Source of the DNA: Gemmatimonadaceae bacterium
GTDB taxonomy: Bacteria; Gemmatimonadota; Gemmatimonadetes; Gemmatimonadales; Gemmatimonadaceae
Assembly (NCBI GenBank): GCA_025357975.1
Contig: JANYKY010000470.1
Location: 1-9,603 of the forward strand
DNA: 9,603 nt
Direction: 5' to 3'
Part shown: positions 4,702 to 9,603 of the stretch, in pieces
How the letters are laid out: every line of letters starts with the position of its first letter
Position numbering within the stretch: position 1 is the stretch's first letter
Program-made: the position numbers and the translations under genes
The notes under the pieces: model-generated
Database searches by the model: none
Seen by the model: the letters and a program-made list of their open reading frames with translations, nothing else
Told to the model about the DNA's origin: nothing

Positions 4702-6405
4702 ATGCCTCCCGCCTGTGTTTTTCGGAACAATCGCGGTAATCTGACTCGTTCGGTTTGCAATTCACTCTTCGTCGGGTCGTACCAACTGTCGAAACACCGT
4801 CTGTCCAGCATCACCGAGGTCGCCCTCCGAGCCTTCGCTTTTGTCGCGTCGCGGCCATGGCTCGCGGCAGTTCTCGTGGCAATCGTCTCGACGCTTCTCG
4901 CCATTGCAGGGGGCGCGGCGCGCGGATACCCAGCGCCCACTGTACACGACGAATTCAGCTACATCCTCGGCGCCGACACGTTTTTGCACGGACGGCTCGC
5001 GAATCCAACCCACCCGATGTGGCAGCATTTCGAAACGTTTCATGTGCTGCAGCACCCGACGTACAGCTCCAAGTATCCGCCGGCCAATTCACTCTTCATC
5101 GCTGCCGGTTGGCTATTGACGGGCCGACAGATCGGCGGTGTATGGATCTCGTTCGCCTTCATGTGCGTCGCTGTCTTTTGGATGCTTCGCGCATGGCTCG
5201 GTGCCAAACCCGGGCTCGCGGTTTCCCTTGCTTTTGCCTCGTGGGCCGCGGCTAGCTACTGGAGCTATACCTACTGGGGCGGGGCTGTTGCCGCGGGCGG
5301 GGCCGCGCTGATGCTCGGCGCGCTTTACAGGATCGTCGAAAAACGAGGTGGCGCGGGGAATTCAGTCGTGCTGGGATTAGGATTGCTGATTCTCGGTAAC
5401 AGCAGACCATGGGAAGGGTTGCTCGTTTCAATACCCGCCGCTCTGGTGCTTGGCAGATGGCTATTCCGCGATCGGTCCAGCGATTTGCGCTATCGGCTGG
5501 GCCGCGTAGTTCTTCCGATGATTGTCGTTGGCGCGTTTGGCCTGGCTGCAATGGGAGTGTATTTCAACGCCGTCACCGGCAGCTGGCACGAGATGCCGTA
5601 CGCCGTTTATCAACACGAGCGTGATGCCAGCCCCAAACTGATCTTTCAACATCCGGCAGTCGTGAAGCCGCAGACCGACAAGACGATCCTCTGGTTCAAC
5701 GCGCTGGAGGACACGACCTATCGAAATGCGCGCACAGTGACGGGACGACTGAACTACGTGCGACAGGTCTTCAGCGATTTTTTTGCGCTGGTGATACCGG
5801 TCGGCCTGATTATTCCGTTGTTCCTGTTGCCACTCGCGGCACGCAGCAGGCGAACGAAGTTCGCTATCGTCACGGTAGTCTGGACAATCGCGGTCATGGG
5901 ACTCTCGACCTGGTTCCTTCCGCACTATGCGGCACCGCTGGTTGGCCTCATCCTCGTTGCATTTGGCGAGTGTCTATCGTGGCTGTCGAGGCTGAGTATT
6001 GGCGGCCGCCGCATCGGCCGCCAGATAGCCGGTGCGACCGTAGTCCTGTGGTTCGTTATCGGCCTTGGCAACATTTCCTTCGTCTATGCATCGCGAAGGC
6101 GCGGGTCGACGAACGGACCTCTCGCATGGGCAACGCAGCGACGCCTTATCGCCGATACGTTATCTCGCGGCGGACAAAAAAATCTTGTCATGGTGAGATA
6201 CGGCGGAACTCACAGGCCTGATGCCGAGTGGGTTTATAACGGAGCGGACATCGATGGTTCGAGTGTCGTGTGGGCGCGCGACATGGGATCTGCGGGCAAC
6301 GCACCGCTAGTCAGTTATTTTCACGACCGCCGGGCCTGGCTTGTGCAGGTTGACGGGAACAATGGGCCGTTCCAGGTCACTCCCTATGGTGCACCGTCCC
6401 CTTGA
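4702..6405 (+). CDS. GT-C type membrane glycosyltransferase
   Basis: A 567-residue integral membrane protein with about 10-12 hydrophobic spans from residue 48 to 463 and a soluble C-terminal part (about 475-567). After the first span comes VHDEFSYILGAD (81-92). An acidic pair in the first outer loop is the catalytic signature of GT-C enzymes (protein mannosyltransferase/ArnT-like), which take sugars from lipid-phosphate donors outside the membrane. Further landmarks are HPTYSSKYPP (118-127), YTYWGGAVAAGGA (189-201), GNSRPWEGLL (232-241), TGSWHEMPYAVY (292-303) and, in the tail, EWVYNGADID (509-518) and VVWARDM (522-528). This tail matches a conserved C-terminal block that I recall from uncharacterised GT-C-like proteins of environmental bacteria. 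Donor and acceptor are unknown; no polyprenyl-sugar synthase is adjacent. ATG 4702 is the only good in-frame start before residue 107, but its ribosome site is weak. Confidence 0.88.
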   Translation: MPPACVFRNNRGNLTRSVCNSLFVGSYQLSKHRLSSITEVALRAFAFVASRPWLAAVLVAIVSTLLAIAGGAARGYPAPTVHDEFSYILGADTFLHGRLANPTHPMWQHFETFHVLQHPTYSSKYPPANSLFIAAGWLLTGRQIGGVWISFAFMCVAVFWMLRAWLGAKPGLAVSLAFASWAAASYWSYTYWGGAVAAGGAALMLGALYRIVEKRGGAGNSVVLGLGLLILGNSRPWEGLLVSIPAALVLGRWLFRDRSSDLRYRLGRVVLPMIVVGAFGLAAMGVYFNAVTGSWHEMPYAVYQHERDASPKLIFQHPAVVKPQTDKTILWFNALEDTTYRNARTVTGRLNYVRQVFSDFFALVIPVGLIIPLFLLPLAARSRRTKFAIVTVVWTIAVMGLSTWFLPHYAAPLVGLILVAFGECLSWLSRLSIGGRRIGRQIAGATVVLWFVIGLGNISFVYASRRRGSTNGPLAWATQRRLIADTLSRGGQKNLVMVRYGGTHRPDAEWVYNGADIDGSSVVWARDMGSAGNAPLVSYFHDRRAWLVQVDGNNGPFQVTPYGAPSP

Positions 6406-6410
6406 AGGGA

Positions 6411-6710
6411 TCAGGTGTAATAGTGCTCGATGCAGCTGCTTATGATCTTATCGATCAGTCCGAAAATCCCGCGGTTCGCCTGGCCAGATGTGTACTGGTT
6501 TGACGCGACGCCAAACTGAAGGCAGAGCTGCCTGATCTCGATGATCACTTCTTCCGGCTTCTTGCCGTTTGCTTTAAGGGCATCGACGATTTCGCAGACA
6601 GCCACTCTCAGTGAGTCCGGAAAAGTTGACGGCGCCTTCTGCGCTGACGCGAGCTCGGCCTGGAATCGCGCGAGCTTCTGCGGATCTACACCCTTCGCGG
6701 CTGATTCCAT
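6411..6710 (-). CDS. Hypothetical protein (99 aa)
   Basis: A 99-residue minus-strand protein, chosen to start at ATG 6710 because a promoter-like pair lies directly upstream; a GTG at 6764 would add 18 residues that overlap it. The sequence is mostly helical: VDPQKLARFQAELASA, SLRVAVCEIVDALKANG, KPEEVIIEIRQLCLQFG, then FGLIDKIISSCIEHYY. No signal peptide or membrane span is seen, so it is probably cytoplasmic. Three cysteines are present without a CxxC pair. I do not recognise the family. It converges with the glycosyltransferase gene, with only 5 bp between the stop codons and no terminator between them. Coding status rests on the clean helix pattern and the regulatory region; function is unknown. 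Confidence 0.7.
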   Translation of the reverse strand: MESAAKGVDPQKLARFQAELASAQKAPSTFPDSLRVAVCEIVDALKANGKKPEEVIIEIRQLCLQFGVASNQYTSGQANRGIFGLIDKIISSCIEHYYT

Positions 6711-6716
6711 TGGGCC

Positions 6717-6746
6717 AATATGTGGTATAAGTAAACATCCAGTCAA
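6717..6746 (-). promoter_or_regulatory. Candidate leaderless sigma70-type promoter of the 99-aa gene
   Basis: On the minus strand TTGACT (6741-6746, five of six to the -35 consensus) is followed after 18 bp by CATATT (6717-6722, four of six to the -10 consensus). Only six bases separate the -10 from ATG 6710, and no Shine-Dalgarno sequence is present. Transcription would therefore start at or next to the start codon, giving a leaderless mRNA. Confidence 0.5.
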
Positions 6747-6762
6747 CGGTACGATATAGTAC

Positions 6763-6779
6763 ACAATTCCGCGAATTGT
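6763..6779. promoter_or_regulatory. 17-bp palindrome, candidate operator
   Basis: ACAATTC CGC GAATTGT is a perfect 7-bp inverted repeat with a 3-bp centre. It ends 16 bp upstream of the TTGACT box of the candidate promoter, a usual place for an activator or dimeric regulator to bind. No T tract follows, so a terminator is unlikely. The cognate regulator is not in the window. Confidence 0.5.
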
Positions 6780-6822
6780 TGACCCTGGATTACGTGCCTA
6801 TCGCCAAAAGCGTTGAGGCAGC

Positions 6823-6834
6823 GGCAAAATTGCC
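6823..6834. repeat. 12-bp palindrome downstream of the phosphoesterase gene
   Basis: GGCAAAATTGCC is a perfect palindrome about 90 bp past the stop of the phosphoesterase gene. It could be part of a 3' hairpin or a binding site; there is no T run to make it a standard terminator. Confidence 0.25.
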
Positions 6835-6922
6835 AGCGTTACACCGACGACATATGGCATCATCCTCACAACGTACGCCTCGATGCCTCGCTCCCTTAGC
6901 AAGATGGTGCAAAGGGCTTATG

Positions 6923-7894
6923 TCAACGCCAGACTCCTTCGATCACGGCAGTGTTTTTCGGGCCAATTGCGGGAAGACCGAAGTTCGTCTCGATGGTCCG
7001 CTCGAGATTGATATGGCTGTACGGTACGTCGGAATTGGTGCCAGCCTTGACCATGTTTCCCAGGAAAACAGTGTAGATAACATTCGGCTTTACAGTGCCG
7101 AGTAGCGTCTGTCTTGTGTTACTCGCGGATTCGTCGAAGGTGACGATGATGAGCGTTGAATCCATCACTGCTGGATTATTGATCAGCGGTCTTAGAAATC
7201 CACTCACCCACTCAACCGCTGTGGACAAGGGCGCGTTATGTCCATCGTGAATCAGGTTGGGCGCGATGAAAGTGTACGCGGCAAGCGAATCCGATCGAAA
7301 CCATTTCAGATTCCTCACGTGCGCGCACCAATCGGGGTGATCGTGAAAGCCTTTGAAGCTGAGAAATGGGAAATGCTTTCGCGCGTACAATCCAGACTTG
7401 CTGCCGAAATCGCACCGATTCGGTGACTGATCGGTGACGGGATAATCCTCTGCGAACGCGTTCCACGATGTATGCTGGGCCTGTAGACCGTCAACAATCG
7501 AAGGCGCGTCGATCAGGAGCTGGGCATCGCCGAAATCGCGACGATTGTAGGCTGCTGAATCCGGCTGCGCTTTCTGCGCGTCGCCGATGAACGTGTGGCC
7601 GGAAATGAGCGCGAGATAATTGGGATACGAGGGATGCGCCACGGCGTAGTAATCGCGAAACAACACACCGCGCTTCGCCAGCGAGTCCATGTACGGCACC
7701 TTCGCGACGCTGATCGCATCCTCATTTTCAAGTACAATCATGATGACGTGATCGAAATGATGGTTGCCCGTAAGTGAGGCGGCCGCTTGATGTATCTCTG
7801 GGAGAGGTGTGTCTTTTCCGCAGGCGATCGACGCCGCCGCGAGAAGAGTGCAGGAAACAAATCTGAACCGGGACTTAGCCTTTAGTCGTAGCAT
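6923..7894 (-). CDS. Lipoprotein phosphoesterase (acid phosphatase/phospholipase C family)
   Basis: A 323-residue protein starting at ATG 7894. A GTG at 7972 would add 26 residues that hide the signal peptide and overlap the divergent gene's start. Residues 1-24 are a basic then hydrophobic signal ending in SIAC, with C25 the likely lipidated cysteine. The body matches the PF04185 phosphoesterase family: HVIMIVLENED (49-59) with the metal-binding E56-N57, AHPSYPNYLALISG (86-99) holding the probable nucleophile S89, PNLIHDGHN (212-220), FDES (253-256) with metal-binding D254-E255, and YSHINLERTIE (292-302) with H294. It should hydrolyse phosphomonoesters or phosphodiesters outside the cytoplasmic membrane, perhaps for phosphate scavenging; substrate is unknown. 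No ribosome site is visible before ATG 7894. It is divergent from the methyltransferase gene. Confidence 0.92.
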   Translation of the reverse strand: MLRLKAKSRFRFVSCTLLAAASIACGKDTPLPEIHQAAASLTGNHHFDHVIMIVLENEDAISVAKVPYMDSLAKRGVLFRDYYAVAHPSYPNYLALISGHTFIGDAQKAQPDSAAYNRRDFGDAQLLIDAPSIVDGLQAQHTSWNAFAEDYPVTDQSPNRCDFGSKSGLYARKHFPFLSFKGFHDHPDWCAHVRNLKWFRSDSLAAYTFIAPNLIHDGHNAPLSTAVEWVSGFLRPLINNPAVMDSTLIIVTFDESASNTRQTLLGTVKPNVIYTVFLGNMVKAGTNSDVPYSHINLERTIETNFGLPAIGPKNTAVIEGVWR

Positions 7895-7951
7895 GTGGAG
7901 ATCGAAGTCAAAAATCGGACCGGTTGCACGCGAGATACTTACCAGAAAGGT

Positions 7952-7965
7952 TATCATCAAGCACG
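7952..7965 (+). promoter_or_regulatory. Candidate -10 element for leaderless methyltransferase mRNA
   Basis: TATCAT (7952-7957, five of six to consensus) lies eight bases before ATG 7966, and no Shine-Dalgarno sequence sits at normal spacing (an AAAGG at 7946-7950 is 15 bases away). No -35 at 16-18 bp is evident. The layout suits a leaderless transcript, like the 99-aa gene. Confidence 0.35.
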
Positions 7966-8553
7966 ATGCCACCCGATTCCCATTTCAACGCCGCGTACTA
8001 CGCTCGGTTCTACGAGAACCCCGCGACCGCGGTTGTGGACGCCCCACTGCGCAGGGACGAGGTCAGATTTGTCATCGCGTTTTGCCGGTACATCGAGGTG
8101 GAGGTCAGGAGATTCGCCGACGTCGGCGCAGGCACCGGATGGTGGGCGCGCGAATTCTCCAGGCAGTACAGGAGATGCCCGGTGATCGAGACGTTCGATT
8201 CAAGCCGGGATGCGTGTGACACCTACGGTCATAGAAACGTGCCGGTCCAAAAACTGACCGGCGCGGCCTCCGACCTGGTAGTCTGTCGCGACGTGCTTCG
8301 CTACATACCCGATGTTCACATCGAGCAGGCAATTGCGCGGCTGACAAAAAAATGCCGCGGGGTGCTTTATCTTCACATCATTACGAGCGACGACAAAGTC
8401 GACGAGAAAGCGAGCGACATGACCGGCGTGTTTCGCAGCACCGCGTTCTACCGTCGCAGGCTGAAGGCAGCCGGCTTTCGCGATTGCGGAATGGGGCTGT
8501 TCACGTCCCCGCGCCTGAAAAAATTTGCGCCGTTCACACTCGAAGCCAGATGA
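7966..8553 (+). CDS. Class I SAM-dependent methyltransferase
   Basis: A 195-residue protein. The N-terminal helix region (HFNAAYYARFYENP, 6-19) precedes the SAM-binding motif I, FADVGAGTGWWARE (50-63), with the glycine-rich loop DVGAGTG. The following acidic strand end is VIETFDSS (73-80) and the motif IV-like strand is DLVVCRDVLRYI (103-114). A core strand GVLYLHIIT (132-140) and the closing FYRRRLKAAGF (161-171) complete the Rossmann-like fold seen in Methyltransf_11/25-type proteins. It is short but has all core elements and no membrane segment. The start is ATG 7966; TTG 7924 would add 14 residues. The phosphoesterase lipoprotein gene is divergent and the RNB nuclease gene converges, leaving one base between stops. 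The acceptor substrate cannot be told from sequence. Confidence 0.88.
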   Translation: MPPDSHFNAAYYARFYENPATAVVDAPLRRDEVRFVIAFCRYIEVEVRRFADVGAGTGWWAREFSRQYRRCPVIETFDSSRDACDTYGHRNVPVQKLTGAASDLVVCRDVLRYIPDVHIEQAIARLTKKCRGVLYLHIITSDDKVDEKASDMTGVFRSTAFYRRRLKAAGFRDCGMGLFTSPRLKKFAPFTLEAR

Positions 8554-8554
8554 G

Positions 8555-9603
8555 TCACTGGACGCCAGCGAAGTCGATGAAGCCGCGCGTCGGGTCCGTG
8601 GACAACAACCGCACCCTCGTCTTCTCGCCAACATCCATCCCGTGCTCGCCCTTCACGACACGGCCTTCGACAGGCGGGTGAATAAGCCGGACAAATGTGC
8701 CTTTCGGATTTACGCCAGTGACGATGGCGTCGAACGATTCGCCGACATGATCAGCCATGGACACAGCAGCCGCTACTTTTCGCACTTGTCGCTCGACTTT
8801 CCTTCCAGCATCCTCGCGCTCAGTGCAGTGGCGCGCAATCTGGTCGAGCTCCTCGTTCGTGTAAGGCGAGGCTTTGCCTTCGATGACAGCTTTCACCAGG
8901 CGCTGTGTGACAAGATCCGCAAAACGACGATTCGGCGCCGTCGAATGCGTGTAGTCGTGCGTCGCGAGGCCGAAGTGGCCTTCATCTACGCCACCGGGAA
9001 TATGAAGCGCGTATTCCCCGGGCCCAATAAGCTTTACGACCGACAGGGACAGGTCGGCGAAATGATCCGGATCAACCTTTTTCCGTTTCGCAAGAAAACC
9101 TTCCAGGGCAGCAGAATCCGCGTCAGCGGGAAGCGTCTCGCCTAACGCGGCGGCAAGTGCCACGATGCGATTCCAGCGCTCCGGTGTCCGAACAACTCGC
9201 CGGATACTCGGCGAATTGTGCTCATCGAGGAATTGTGCCATCGCAACGTTCGCCGCGATCATGAAGTCTTCGATCAGGTGACTCGCGCGCGTCTTCGCAA
9301 CAAGCTCGATGGACACACTTTCATCGGCATGGACAACGGACTGCGCCTCAATCGTCTCGAGGTCGAGTGCTCCAACTTTTGCACGCATTGCACGCAGGGA
9401 ATTAGCGACGACATCCTGGACATGAAGCTGATCCTGAATGACCTGCGTAGCGGAGGGCGGCAGCGTTCCGCTGCCGTCGAGCCACGCACCCACGCTCGAA
9501 TACGCGAGCTTGGAATAGTTGTGGACGCGAGCAAGATAAATTGCGTGCGACTTGATGGTCCCATCTCCCGCTGCAACGAACTCGATTACAACGGACTCTC
9601 GAT
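8555..9603 (-). CDS. RNB-domain exoribonuclease (RNase II/R family), C-terminal part
   Basis: The frame runs open to the right edge, so the N-terminus is outside the window; 348 C-terminal residues are visible. Matches to the RNB catalytic domain in order (visible-fragment numbering) are YLARVHNYSKLAYSSVGAWL (about 22-41), LIEDFMIAANVAMAQFL (109-125) and the diagnostic YTHSTAPNRRFADLVTQR (217-234), equivalent to the YTHFTSPIRRY motif of RNase R. The RNA-clamping end of the domain is thus present, while the catalytic aspartate cluster lies beyond the edge. The last 60 or so residues (from FDAIVTGVNPKGTFVRL) look like an S1/OB RNA-binding domain. The enzyme degrades RNA 3' to 5' in the cytoplasm in turnover and quality control. 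APNRRF instead of SPIRRY marks a less studied branch. It is convergent with the methyltransferase gene. Confidence 0.93.
   Translation of the reverse strand, partial: RESVVIEFVAAGDGTIKSHAIYLARVHNYSKLAYSSVGAWLDGSGTLPPSATQVIQDQLHVQDVVANSLRAMRAKVGALDLETIEAQSVVHADESVSIELVAKTRASHLIEDFMIAANVAMAQFLDEHNSPSIRRVVRTPERWNRIVALAAALGETLPADADSAALEGFLAKRKKVDPDHFADLSLSVVKLIGPGEYALHIPGGVDEGHFGLATHDYTHSTAPNRRFADLVTQRLVKAVIEGKASPYTNEELDQIARHCTEREDAGRKVERQVRKVAAAVSMADHVGESFDAIVTGVNPKGTFVRLIHPPVEGRVVKGEHGMDVGEKTRVRLLSTDPTRGFIDFAGVQ

Noticed and set aside
4702..6710. Operon linking the glycosyltransferase, 99-aa protein and phosphoesterase as one pathway
   Set aside because: The glycosyltransferase is on the opposite strand from the other two, and the 99-aa gene has its own promoter-like region, so a shared transcript is not supported.
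8525..9145. Plus-strand open frame of 206 codons
   Set aside because: It is the antisense shadow of the RNB nuclease, whose motifs are unmistakable on the other strand.
1..9603. CRISPR array, restriction or toxin-antitoxin defence system
   Set aside because: No regularly spaced repeats, no nuclease-helicase or methylase-restriction pair, and no recognisable toxin-antitoxin couple were seen; the methyltransferase has no DNA-methylase motif such as NPPY/DPPY and no partner.

Overview
The window reads as a moderately GC-rich bacterial chromosome segment, probably from a soil or sediment organism. Gemmatimonadota or a neighbouring phylum is my tentative guess, from the small lipoproteins, the style of the GT-C enzyme and two starts that look leaderless. 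No marker gene fixes the taxon. Nothing in the window is a complete, recognisable defence, secondary-metabolite or CRISPR system. The most unusual part is the left end, which looks like an old integration hot spot at a tRNA-Ile gene.

Left end (1-1164): bases 1-187 look like the end of an integrated element. It has a 12-bp tandem repeat, short inverted repeats and the last codons of a gene entering from the left. It abuts a 3'-terminal fragment of tRNA-Ile(GAT) at 188-235, with the anticodon arm, T arm and acceptor 3' strand but no 5' half. A second, more decayed copy of the same tRNA end plus its downstream flank lies at 1079-1141, followed by a convincing terminator. Between the two copies sits one small gene for a SnoaL-like protein (480-890). 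This fits stacked insertions at one tRNA-Ile locus.

Middle left (1165-3835): a frameshifted coiled-coil gene remnant on the minus strand, a histidine-phosphatase (phosphoglycerate mutase-like) gene at 1853-2494, about 500 bp with no convincing gene, a minus-strand lipoprotein gene (2992-3501) and a possible 55-residue helical peptide gene just upstream of it (3557-3724).

Middle (3841-6405, plus strand): an ABM-like dimeric alpha/beta-barrel protein with its own terminator; a 78-residue exported, strongly basic, Lys/Ala/Thr-rich peptide resembling acid-shock peptides, followed by stacked hairpins; and a 567-residue multi-membrane-span GT-C type glycosyltransferase.

Right (6411-9603): a minus-strand hypothetical protein with a candidate leaderless promoter and a 17-bp palindrome upstream; a minus-strand lipoprotein of the acid phosphatase/phospholipase C phosphoesterase family; a divergent plus-strand SAM methyltransferase; and the C-terminal 348 residues of an RNB-family exoribonuclease running off the right edge. 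Two gene pairs converge almost end to end (5 bp and 1 bp apart). Most genes look singly transcribed, so the window is a collection of independent units rather than one operon or pathway.
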